From assembly GCA_036507695.1 (NCBI GenBank), contig DATCIR010000083.1, forward strand, positions 1 to 10,092: 10,092 nucleotides of DNA. The letters are read 5' to 3'. Shown piece after piece: positions 1 to 6,410 of the stretch. Positions within the stretch are counted from its first letter, which is position 1, and each line of letters begins with the position of its first letter. Position numbers and translations under genes: made by a program. The DNA is from JAKEGK01 sp036507695 (GTDB lineage: Bacteria; Pseudomonadota; Gammaproteobacteria; SZUA-152). The notes beneath the pieces are model-generated. The model did not search any database, was not told the origin of the DNA, and was given only the letters and a program-made list of their open reading frames with translations.

Positions 1-141
1 ACGCGGAATGGTCGTTCCATTCCAAGGAGTTGCAACGCCGCCATGCGCTTTGACGATCGTGAAGACAAGCGTGCAATCCACTGCGTAGCGTTGCTCACCC
101 AACAGGTGAACCTCTTTCGTGCATGAAAATAGAATGACATC
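1..141 (-). other. Possible remnant or 3' fragment of a protein gene at left edge (doubtful)
   Basis: Read on the minus strand, 47 codons are open from just after a stop at 142-144 down to the window edge. The translation contains TKEVHLLGEQRYAVD and then VFTIVKAHGG. The segment IVKAHGG resembles the helix after the G2 box of histidine kinases, where TKEV...GIVKxHGG is common, but the glycine-rich G2 motif that should lie between them is absent. There is no ATG start and no ribosome-binding site in this frame. A plus-strand frame (1-126, ending in TGA) is also open. If real it would be a degraded gene fragment or part of a repeat; chance is a serious alternative. Confidence 0.2.
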
Positions 142-284
142 CTATGGGTAGTTATTTTATAAAGTGGTTAACTGCGGAATCTAGGTTTAAGCATTACCCA
201 GGAGTACTGTAACTAAGATTTACTACCCTATTCGTTCTCCAGCCTGGCCAAGCTAAATGCAAAAATATTGATTGATCTCACTAA

Positions 285-357
285 CCGGCGGAATCGCTAC
301 TGTTAAACTACATTAGCGATAACGTCCCATTCAATGGAATGCTTAACATTCTGCCGG
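285..357 (+). promoter_or_regulatory. Possible structured leader (three-way fold) upstream of trkH
   Basis: Nested inverted repeats can close into one branched fold. An outer stem pairs 285-294 (CCGGCGGAAT) with 348-357 (ATTCTGCCGG), ten pairs including one G-U. Inside it, ATCGCTA (293-299) pairs with TAGCGAT (314-320), and CATTC (328-332) pairs with GAATG (337-341) around a 4-base loop. The first inner stem shares two bases with the outer stem, so they compete slightly at the junction. The structure ends 16 bases before the trkH start codon, which has no visible Shine-Dalgarno sequence. It matches no riboswitch class that I recognise and could equally be a palindromic repeat acting only as DNA. 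Confidence 0.3.
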
Positions 358-373
358 CTTTGGCTTTACAAAA

Positions 374-1834
374 ATGACAAGCAGCCAATCATCCCTCTCT
401 TATGCGGTTCGTTTACCGACGGTCGCCAAATATGTGGGGCAGTTACTTATTTTGCAGGCGATCCTCACTGTGGCTCCCCTGTTGGTGGCGGCGTTTTATG
501 GCGAGTTTAATATTGCACTCCGCTATTTCATTATTATTCTGGTTATCCTGGCGCTGGCTTTGCCGGCAATACGGCTACAGGCCCAGGAACATATTCAAAT
601 CAACGAAGCGCTGGCCGTTGTGGCGTTAGCATTCATATTGTCGCCCTTGCTCATGTGGTATCCCATGAGTGCCGCGGGCCTGCCGGCGTTGGATACGTTA
701 TTTGAAGCGATATCCGCGGTCACGACCACGGGTTTGACTACTTTCGTCAATATTGAGGACAAGCCCCGCTCTTTTCTGTTCGCCCGGTCCTGGATGCAGT
801 GGTATGGCGGACTCGGCATTGTAGTACTGTCCATTGCCTTGCTCATGAAACACCATCTAGCGGCCCGCCGCTTAACAGAAACCACCACCAGTGAAAACCT
901 GGTGACTACTGCCCGCACTTACGCGCGGCGAATGCTGGGAGTATATCTGGCGTTGACACTGCTGGGATTCCTATTGCTATTTGCGTTGAGCACTGATGGC
1001 TTTGTGGCGCTGACCCATGCGCTGTCAGCGATTTCAACCGGCGGGTTTTCCACTTACACAAGCAGCCTGGCGGGTTTTGAAAATCCGGCTATGCCCTATG
1101 CCGTGATTGGCCTTGCGATACTGGGCGCCATCCCACTAACCTTGTATTATTTGCTTGCTTTTGGAAAATGGCGTTCGGCTATCGGCGATATTGAGTTACG
1201 TACTTTGTTTATTTTCGGCTTTATCAGTTCTGCGCTACTGGGTTTTTTCATTTATCCTGGAACGGATTGGCGGTTAGCGGACGTGGCAGGCCATGCGTTG
1301 TTGCTCGGCTTTTCCGCCCAGACTACCGCGGGATTTAGCAGCCTCGACATTGCCTTGTTAAGTGATCCGGCAAAAGCGGTTTTGATGGGTTCCATGTTTG
1401 TGGGCGGCGGCGTTGGCTCTACGGCTGGCGGCGTGAAACTCCTGCGTTTGCTCATTCTGTTACGGTTGATTCAATTGTTACTGCAGCGTAGCGCGATGCC
1501 CAATCACGCGGTCAGCGAATCGCGCTTGGGAGGCAAGATACTGGATGCGGATGAAATTCAACGCGCGCTTTTAGTCATATTATTATTCATCGGAACCATT
1601 CTGGTGTCGTGGTTTGTGTTTCTCGCACGTGGTTATCCTGCGCTGGATTCGCTATTTGAGGTAATTTCTGCAACAGGTACGGTAGGACTGAGTACCGGCA
1701 TCACCCATAGTGACCTGGATCCGGTTTTGAAAGTTGTACTATGTGCTGATATGCTATTGGGGCGGCTGGAAATCGTGGCGCTCTTGGTAGTATTGTATCC
1801 ACCAACGTGGTTCGGCAAAAGGATGAAATCATAA
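374..1834 (+). CDS. trkH: TrkH-type potassium uptake channel/transporter subunit
   Basis: This inner-membrane protein of 486 residues forms the K+-conducting pore of a Trk uptake system. The length suits TrkH (about 480 residues) and the protein is strongly hydrophobic throughout. The four pore loops of the family, each ending in a filter glycine, are visible: TTTGLTT (117-123), STGGFST (221-227), TTAGFSS (317-323) and ATGTVGLSTG (433-442). The gating segment of the third repeat appears as GGGVGSTAGGVK (344-355), and the C-terminal family signature GRLE lies at 463-466. The ATG at 374 is the only usable start, since an in-frame stop lies at 344-346. No clear ribosome-binding site precedes it. 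The stop TAA (1832-1834) shares one base with the ATG of the next gene, so the two subunits are almost certainly translated as a coupled operon. TrkH and KtrB are homologous; the long N-terminal membrane portion favours TrkH. Confidence 0.95.
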   Translation: MTSSQSSLSYAVRLPTVAKYVGQLLILQAILTVAPLLVAAFYGEFNIALRYFIIILVILALALPAIRLQAQEHIQINEALAVVALAFILSPLLMWYPMSAAGLPALDTLFEAISAVTTTGLTTFVNIEDKPRSFLFARSWMQWYGGLGIVVLSIALLMKHHLAARRLTETTTSENLVTTARTYARRMLGVYLALTLLGFLLLFALSTDGFVALTHALSAISTGGFSTYTSSLAGFENPAMPYAVIGLAILGAIPLTLYYLLAFGKWRSAIGDIELRTLFIFGFISSALLGFFIYPGTDWRLADVAGHALLLGFSAQTTAGFSSLDIALLSDPAKAVLMGSMFVGGGVGSTAGGVKLLRLLILLRLIQLLLQRSAMPNHAVSESRLGGKILDADEIQRALLVILLFIGTILVSWFVFLARGYPALDSLFEVISATGTVGLSTGITHSDLDPVLKVVLCADMLLGRLEIVALLVVLYPPTWFGKRMKS

Positions 1835-2481
1835 TGCGCGCAGTCATTATCGGTACATCAACACTGGCACTCATGACGGCAAAGATTTTGTTGAAGCGCG
1901 GTCATGAAGTTGTCATTATCGAAAAAGACAAGGAACGTATAGAAGCCCTGTCCGAGAGTATCGACTGTGGAATATTGCACGGGGATGGCAGTAAACCGGC
2001 CAATCTCAAGGAAGTTGATCCGCGGCGTACCGAGGTACTGTGCTGCCTTACCGGGAATGATCAAACCAATATTATCGCCAGCCTGGTGGGACGCTCACTG
2101 GGCTTTGAGCGCATTGTTACCCGAATTGAAGATCCGGAATTTGAACATATCTGTATCGAACTGGGATTAACCGATACCATAATTCCCGCCCGCACCATTG
2201 GCCGGCACCTGGCGGACATGTTTGAGGGCCGGGATCCGCTGGAACTGTCGACCATGATTCGTTCCGAAGCGCGCACGTTTTCGTTTGTCGTCAAAGAAGA
2301 AGACATCGGCCGGGTTAGCGAATTAAACCTGCCGGACGCGAGCCGCGTCATTTGTATTTACAGAAATGATGAACTGTTGATTCCCGAGGAAGATACCGCG
2401 TTGAAACCCGGTGATGAGGTAATTATTATCACCCACCACAAGAACCTGGCCAACCTGAAAAACCGCTGGTCGCAGACTTGA
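1834..2481 (+). CDS. trkA: TrkA/KtrA-type potassium channel regulatory subunit (single RCK)
   Basis: This cytoplasmic, peripheral membrane subunit of 215 residues gates the TrkH pore in response to a bound nucleotide. Residues 1 to about 130 form the Rossmann-type TrkA_N domain, with strand MRAVIIG, acidic residue E30 at the end of the second strand (VVIIEKD), and the conserved HGDGSKPANL segment near 50-60. The remainder is the TrkA_C domain, ending in LKPGDEVIIITHHKNL. The ATG at 1834 is preferred over the in-frame GTG at 1807 because the protein then begins directly at the first beta strand. AAAAGGA (1817-1823) lies about 10 bases upstream, and the TAATG junction couples it to trkH. E. coli TrkA has two such halves (about 458 residues), whereas this is a single half as in KtrA. 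The usual GxGxxG loop is altered to GTSTLA (7-12), so the nucleotide-binding mode may differ. Confidence 0.94.
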   Translation: MRAVIIGTSTLALMTAKILLKRGHEVVIIEKDKERIEALSESIDCGILHGDGSKPANLKEVDPRRTEVLCCLTGNDQTNIIASLVGRSLGFERIVTRIEDPEFEHICIELGLTDTIIPARTIGRHLADMFEGRDPLELSTMIRSEARTFSFVVKEEDIGRVSELNLPDASRVICIYRNDELLIPEEDTALKPGDEVIIITHHKNLANLKNRWSQT

Positions 2482-2545
2482 TGTACACACTACCCGCCGC
2501 TTGACGTTATGGAATCGTATCAGTTGAATTAGTTTATCGATCGAC

Positions 2546-4186
2546 TTAGTTCGACTCATCAAGCGTAAAATAAAATGTGGCGCCTTTTCCCGCCGCCGAT
2601 TCCGGCCAGATTTTACCTCCGTGGCGCTTGACGATGCGGTATATCGTTGCCAACCCGACTCCGTTGCCTTCGAATACCGTGTCGCTGTGTAATCGTTGAA
2701 AGGGTTTAAATAATTTATCGGCGTATTGCATGTCGAAACCGACGCCATTGTCCTTCACATAAAATGTTTTCTTATGTCCATTTTCCAGTGCGCCCACATG
2801 CACAACCGGATCGGTTGTTAACGTTGTGTACTTCCAGGCATTGCTCAGCAAATTTTGAAATAATATCCTTATCAGGCCTTCATCCCCCCAGGCCTCAAGA
2901 TCCGGGGCAACAAAACCTTCTATGGCTTTCTCCCGATAGGTTTCCTTTAACAACTGCATTTCTTCCGCGACCAGGGCGCTAATGTTAATGAGCTCACGCG
3001 ATGTTTCAGCACGAGTTACCTGCGATAGCTGCAATAAATCGCCAATCAACTGATCCAGTTTCTTTCCCGCCCGTTTGATACGGTCCAGATGCTCATGGGA
3101 TTCCCTTGGAAATAGATCACCAAAGTCCTCGAACAGGATGTCCACAAGCGAATTGATTGTGCGCACTGGCGCACGCAGATCATGTGAAACAGAGTAGCTG
3201 AACGCCGTAAGTTCCTGGTTGCTGATTTCGAGATCCCGGGTGCGTTCGTTGACGCGTTTTTCAAGGGTCGCATTTAACCGGTTTAATTCATCTTCCGCGG
3301 ACTTTCTTTGTATCTCTATCGCAAGACGGGAAGCAAAAACACCCAGTACTGGCGCGGTCCACTCATTCAACTCCATGCGCTTGGTATCCATAACGGAAAC
3401 CATTCCAATGACACCTTGTTCTTTGGTGAGTATCGGAGCGCCAAAGTAGCTATCGATATTCATCGTTACCAGCAGTTTGTCATCTGCATAGAGTTTCGAT
3501 GCATTGGTTGGAATAAGTTCTTTTTCCAAATTGACTATTTCGGCACACGGCGTGCCTTCCAGATCGTATTCAAAATTATCGGCAAAGTTGTTTATCGCCC
3601 ATACCGCCTGGGTTCGGACTTGTTTTTTATTTTCTGTTAGCAATCCAATAAAGGCATATTGGCAATTATACAATTGGGCCAGCGTTTCGACGCAATATTT
3701 AAAAAACCGCGTGCTGTCCTGCGCCGATGTTGTTGTCGCCAGCGTTCGCAGCACTTTTTCAACCTGGATGCGTTCCACAACTCCCGGATCGGCGTCCGAC
3801 AGATCCCCTTCTCCTATTTTATTGTTATTTTTTAACGCGTCTTTTAGTAATAATTCCATGCGGGACAGCGCTTCTTTTAGATTGGTCACCTGAATCCGCA
3901 TTTCACGATCCAGTTTGTCGCCGGATTTCATCAAGGAATTAATAGAACCGCCGATATGTTGGCTTAAATTATAAAGAAGCAGCTCCAATAACTTGTGGGC
4001 CGAGCGGTCATTGATGCCATTGGCACTTATGTCATTGGATTGTGGGTTTTTATTATTTGAGATATCCTTCGGCATGGGTTTTGTGCTGTCTGTGTGTGGT
4101 TTCCACAAATTCGATACATTGCTGTTTTTCAAGCCTAGTTTATATAGCGGACATTTTAAAAACGGATTCAGTACTATTGTTTTCAT
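2546..4186 (-). CDS. Soluble GAF-domain sensor histidine kinase
   Basis: This is a 546-residue two-component sensor kinase with no membrane segment, so it should act in the cytoplasm. Residues 1-135 match no domain I recognise. A GAF sensor domain follows at about 145-292, with a GTPC motif at 211-214 and SYFGAP at 246-251. A coiled-coil linker spans about 292-328. The HisKA H-box SHDLRAP carries the phospho-acceptor His335. The ATPase domain shows an N-box with N445 and N449 (NLLSNAWKYT), a G1 box DNGVGFD (479-485), an F-box KLFKPFQ (491-497) and a G2 box GNGVGLA (508-513 region). It therefore looks catalytically complete. The GAF ligand cannot be told from sequence. The ATG at 4186 is preceded by GGAGG (4190-4194) with a short 3-base spacer; an internal ATG at 4075 lacks such a site. 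No response regulator is in the window, so its partner is unknown. It converges on trkA with a 64-bp gap. A MITE-like element sits 24 bp upstream. Confidence 0.95.
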   Translation of the reverse strand: MKTIVLNPFLKCPLYKLGLKNSNVSNLWKPHTDSTKPMPKDISNNKNPQSNDISANGINDRSAHKLLELLLYNLSQHIGGSINSLMKSGDKLDREMRIQVTNLKEALSRMELLLKDALKNNNKIGEGDLSDADPGVVERIQVEKVLRTLATTTSAQDSTRFFKYCVETLAQLYNCQYAFIGLLTENKKQVRTQAVWAINNFADNFEYDLEGTPCAEIVNLEKELIPTNASKLYADDKLLVTMNIDSYFGAPILTKEQGVIGMVSVMDTKRMELNEWTAPVLGVFASRLAIEIQRKSAEDELNRLNATLEKRVNERTRDLEISNQELTAFSYSVSHDLRAPVRTINSLVDILFEDFGDLFPRESHEHLDRIKRAGKKLDQLIGDLLQLSQVTRAETSRELINISALVAEEMQLLKETYREKAIEGFVAPDLEAWGDEGLIRILFQNLLSNAWKYTTLTTDPVVHVGALENGHKKTFYVKDNGVGFDMQYADKLFKPFQRLHSDTVFEGNGVGLATIYRIVKRHGGKIWPESAAGKGATFYFTLDESN

Positions 4187-4202
4187 TCGCCTCCATTATT
4201 AA

Positions 4203-4210
4203 GTGTATTT
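4203..4210. repeat. Left 8-bp target-site duplication (GTGTATTT)
   Basis: GTGTATTT directly abuts the left end (4211) of the palindromic element and is repeated exactly at 4443-4450 on its other side. A perfect 8-bp direct repeat flanking inverted ends is the mark of a transpositional insertion. Confidence 0.8.
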
Positions 4211-4233
4211 GTAACTACTCGCCCGTGGGCGGC

Positions 4234-4254
4234 GCCGGTATCTCCTGCCGGGGG
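4234..4254 (+). repeat. Left arm of inner 21-bp inverted repeat
   Basis: This arm begins GCCGGTATCTCC and ends in a run of five G. It is the exact reverse complement of 4383-4403 and could close a stem about 170 bp across inside the MITE-like element. Confidence 0.85.
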
Positions 4255-4282
4255 ACGCCACAAGTACGTCCCTGTAGGTTGT

Positions 4283-4304
4283 TGTGGGCCATCCCTGGCC
4301 CACA
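4283..4304 (+). repeat. Hairpin with TCCC loop (GGCCATCCCTGGCC core)
   Basis: A perfect 9-bp stem, TGTGGGCCA with TGGCCCACA, surrounds the 4-base loop TCCC. Its core GGCCATCCCTGGCC recurs in the hairpin at 4358-4379, so the element contains a repeated palindromic module. Confidence 0.8.
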
Positions 4305-4330
4305 CCCTGCGGGCGCGCACTGCGTGCGAC

Positions 4331-4353
4331 CGGATTCGCTCCCGGCGAATCCG
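4331..4353 (+). repeat. Hairpin between the two GGCCATCCCTGGCC modules
   Basis: A perfect 9-bp stem, CGGATTCGC with GCGAATCCG, surrounds a 5-base loop. It lies in the centre-right of the palindromic element; a smaller CGCAC/GTGCG hairpin precedes it near 4316-4328. Confidence 0.75.
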
Positions 4354-4357
4354 TCGA

Positions 4358-4379
4358 CTGCGGCCATCCCTGGCCGCAG
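4358..4379 (+). repeat. Second hairpin with TCCC loop
   Basis: A 9-bp stem, CTGCGGCCA with TGGCCGCAG, surrounds the same TCCC loop as the hairpin at 4283-4304. The shared core and loop suggest duplication or convergent selection of the module. Confidence 0.8.
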
Positions 4380-4382
4380 ACG

Positions 4383-4403
4383 CCCCCGGCAGGAGATACC
4401 GGC
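4383..4403 (-). repeat. Right arm of inner 21-bp inverted repeat
   Basis: This arm begins with a run of five C and continues GGCAGGAGATACCGGC. It is the exact reverse complement of 4234-4254. Confidence 0.85.
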
Positions 4404-4442
4404 ACCGCTTTAACTTATGCTGCACACGGGGTGAGTAGTTAC

Positions 4443-4450
4443 GTGTATTT
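4443..4450. repeat. Right 8-bp target-site duplication (GTGTATTT)
   Basis: This is the identical partner of 4203-4210, directly abutting the right end (4442) of the palindromic element. Confidence 0.8.
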
Positions 4451-4694
4451 ATTAAAAGAAATGAAAAGATTAAAAGAAATTAATATACTCAACCCGGATG
4501 ATATATTTAAGAAACTGCTATCGTAATCATCCCGGCCAAAAGCTGCTTTATTAAATGAGAAACAAAGATCTAGCGTGTGCCAGAATAGTATTGTAATACG
4601 CATATTCATCAATCGTGCGCGTACGGCTCGATTGGTATAAAAACCTGAACTCGAGATTGTTTTGAGCCAATGATCGCAAGCCTTCTTCACTGAT
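4451..4694. other. AT-rich intergenic region between the MITE and glgP
   Basis: With the element and one GTGTATTT copy removed, the original spacer between the divergent kinase and phosphorylase starts would be about 268 bp. This part is AT-rich. It contains a GTATT/AATAC palindrome near 4587-4600 and a -10-like TATAAA about 50 bases before glgP without a good -35. A 21-codon plus-strand frame (4461-4526) and a minus-strand GTG-started frame (4439-4690) are open but carry no family motif or credible ribosome-binding site. Promoters for both neighbours should lie here, but none could be fixed. Confidence 0.5.
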
Positions 4695-6386
4695 ATGAAA
4701 GCAACCGTAGCCTACTTTTCCATGGAAATCGGACTGGAAGCTGCCATTCCCACCTACTCAGGCGGATTAGGTATATTGGCGGGTGATACTATTCGTTCCG
4801 CGGCTGATATGGGTATAAACATGGTAGCCGTCACCTTGCTGCAGCGGTTCGGATATTTTCGTCAAATGCTCGACACCACAGGTTGGCAAACGGAAGAACC
4901 TGCCACTTGGTCTGTGAGTGATTTTCTGCAGGAAATCCCCGTCAAACTTTCAGTGGCAATCGAAGACCGCAAAGTGGATTTGCGGGTATGGCGCTACATT
5001 GTGAAAGGGATCAAAGGAGATGAAGTTCCCGTCTATTTTCTCGATGCTAACAGCGAAAGTAATTCCGAACTGGACAAGTCATTAACTCACTATCTGTATG
5101 GCGGCGATCCATATTATCGCCTGTGTCAGGATCTCATACTGGGAATAGGTGGCGTAAAAGCATTGCGGGCGCTGGGCTACTCGGATATCAGACGGTTCCA
5201 TATGAACGAAGGCCATTCCAGTTTGCTGGTCCTTGAGTTATTGAGAGAACTGGCTGAAAAACACAACGGAAATTATGTCAATAAATCCGTGCTTGAAATG
5301 GTGCATGAGATGTGCGTCTTTACCACACATACCCCCGTGCCCGCCGGCCATGATCAATTCCCGATTCAGATGGCCCGTCAGGTATTGCGGCAATATGCAA
5401 CGTTCCAGCAACTGGAAGACAAGATCTGCTGTAATTCCGTGTTAAATATGACCTACCTCGCGTTAAACAACAGTTATTACATTAACGGTGTTGCCAAAAA
5501 GCACCAGGAAACATCCCAGAAAATGTTTGCGGATTTCAACATTCATTCCATTACCAATGGTGTACATTTGGCAACCTGGACTTCCGAACCTTGGCAACTG
5601 CTGTTTGATAAATTTGTCCCAGGATGGCGGGAAGACAATACCAGTTTGCGCTGCATAGTCAGTGTGGAAAAAGACAAAATGTGGAAAGCACATCAAGACG
5701 CCAAGGCTTTGTTGTTGGATTCAATTTATAAGATAACCAACCAGAAATTTGACAACGACATACTTACTATAGGATTCGCCCGCCGCGCGACCCAGTATAA
5801 ACGGCCGAATCTGCTTTTTCATGACATTGATAAACTAAATCGAACCGCTGACTCCTGCGGTAAACTGCAGCTCATCTTCGCCGGTAAAGCCCATCCGCAT
5901 GATCAAATTGGGAAAGAGCTGATACAGAAAATCCATCGCATCAAAACCCGGCTAAATGACAATATCAAATTGGTTTATATAAATGAATATAACATCAATT
6001 TGGCAAAGCTCATGGTGGCGGGGGTTGACTTGTGGTTAAATACACCTCGCGCGCCGTTGGAAGCGTCAGGCACCAGCGGCATGAAAGCCGCCGTAAATGG
6101 CGTACCATCCATTAGCATACTCGATGGTTGGTGGATTGAGGGTTGTATCGAAGGCGTGACCGGCTGGGCGATTGGCAACACAATCGAAACGGAAAAACCC
6201 GCCGATATCGACACCATGGACGCCAACTTTCTCTACCACAAACTTGAAAATATCATAATGCCGTTGTATTACAACAATAAGGAAGGTTATATCGAAGTGA
6301 TGCGCCAGGCAGTCAGTTACAACGCTTCGTATTTCAATACCGAGAGAATGTTAAGCCAATATGTAAGCAAAGCGTATTTTAGATAA
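4695..6386 (+). CDS. glgP: Alpha-glucan (glycogen/maltodextrin) phosphorylase, short form
   Basis: This pyridoxal-phosphate enzyme of glycosyltransferase family 35 releases glucose 1-phosphate from the non-reducing ends of alpha-1,4-glucans in the cytoplasm. The 563 residues carry the family landmarks in order: YFSMEIGL (7-14), the glycine-rich SGGLGILAGD (22-31), NEGHSSLL (171-178), FTTHTPVPAGHDQF (209-222), ITNGVHLATW (286-295), FARRATQYKRP (361-371, with phosphate-contacting K369/R370), FAGKAHPHD (395-403) and EASGTSGMKAAVNG (456-469), where K464 is the expected PLP-binding lysine. Classical GlgP/MalP is about 800 residues; this is the compact branch lacking the large N-terminal extension, not a truncation, since it begins and ends with family-like sequence. 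The ATG at 4695 fits the family N-terminus, and an in-frame stop lies at 4671-4673. No clear ribosome-binding site is seen. No other glycogen gene is in the window. It converges on the TraB/GumN gene with a 24-bp gap. Confidence 0.95.
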   Translation: MKATVAYFSMEIGLEAAIPTYSGGLGILAGDTIRSAADMGINMVAVTLLQRFGYFRQMLDTTGWQTEEPATWSVSDFLQEIPVKLSVAIEDRKVDLRVWRYIVKGIKGDEVPVYFLDANSESNSELDKSLTHYLYGGDPYYRLCQDLILGIGGVKALRALGYSDIRRFHMNEGHSSLLVLELLRELAEKHNGNYVNKSVLEMVHEMCVFTTHTPVPAGHDQFPIQMARQVLRQYATFQQLEDKICCNSVLNMTYLALNNSYYINGVAKKHQETSQKMFADFNIHSITNGVHLATWTSEPWQLLFDKFVPGWREDNTSLRCIVSVEKDKMWKAHQDAKALLLDSIYKITNQKFDNDILTIGFARRATQYKRPNLLFHDIDKLNRTADSCGKLQLIFAGKAHPHDQIGKELIQKIHRIKTRLNDNIKLVYINEYNINLAKLMVAGVDLWLNTPRAPLEASGTSGMKAAVNGVPSISILDGWWIEGCIEGVTGWAIGNTIETEKPADIDTMDANFLYHKLENIIMPLYYNNKEGYIEVMRQAVSYNASYFNTERMLSQYVSKAYFR

Positions 6387-6410
6387 ACCACCTTATTCGA
6401 GTAGTTTGCG

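Larger units (their letters stand above)
1..373. other. Left-edge region without an intact gene, upstream of trkH
   Basis: No complete coding region is visible. What can be seen: a 7-bp hairpin at 5-23 (GGAATGG paired with CCATTCC around a 5-base loop); a 7-bp inverted pair GGGTAGT (146-152) and ACTACCC (222-228); three scattered copies of GCGGAAT near 3, 173 and 288; and a nested set of inverted repeats at 285-357, described separately. Positions 1-141 stay open on the minus strand and 1-126 on the plus strand, which is ambiguous. No tRNA or rRNA signature was recognised. The promoter of the trk operon should lie here, but no convincing -35/-10 pair could be picked. Confidence 0.6.
4211..4442. 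mobile_element. IS66-like MITE (non-autonomous palindromic element), 232 bp
   Basis: The element is bounded by inverted ends: GTAACTACTC at 4211-4220 and its complement GAGTAGTTAC at 4433-4442. The similarity continues imperfectly inward (GCCCGTG against ACCCCGTG). Perfect 8-bp direct repeats flank it. Further in lies a perfect 21-bp inverted repeat (4234-4254 with 4383-4403) enclosing several hairpins. The interior is much richer in G and C than the AT-rich flanks and encodes no credible protein. Known IS66-family elements begin with GTAA and make 8-bp target duplications, which is the basis for the family assignment; no transposase is present, so it would have to move in trans. It lies between the divergent kinase and phosphorylase genes and could disturb the kinase promoter or form a hairpin in its leader RNA. 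The mobile nature is well supported, the IS66 assignment less so. Confidence 0.75.

Noticed and set aside
146..228. Inverted pair GGGTAGT/ACTACCC as the ends of a second small mobile element
   Set aside because: The ends match for only 7 bp, no flanking direct duplication is present, and the interior shows no further symmetry.
1807..1833. Upstream GTG start for TrkA adding nine residues
   Set aside because: The ATG at 1834 starts exactly at the first beta strand, has AAAAGGA at a suitable distance and forms the usual TAATG coupling with trkH.
2482..2545. A shared terminator between the convergent trkA and kinase genes
   Set aside because: Only a 6-bp GCTTGA/TCAAGC pair with a very long loop is present, one arm lying in the kinase coding region, and there is no T run.
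2764..3942. Several plus-strand open frames opposite the kinase gene
   Set aside because: They are antisense shadows of a well-supported kinase gene, and their translations have no family motifs.
4183..4425. Several overlapping open frames on both strands across the palindromic element
   Set aside because: They arise because GC-rich palindromes lack stop codons. Their translations are rich in Arg, Pro and Gly with no family motif, and the region is explained by inverted repeats.
4461..4526. 21-codon plus-strand frame (starting MKRLKEINIL) that could be a leader peptide
   Set aside because: It is too short to judge, has no clear ribosome-binding site, and is over 160 bases from glgP. AT-rich DNA readily yields such Lys/Ile-rich frames.
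4439..4690. Minus-strand 83-codon frame started by GTG between the MITE and glgP
   Set aside because: No ribosome-binding site, no recognisable motif and non-protein-like composition; it lies in the presumed promoter region of two divergent genes.
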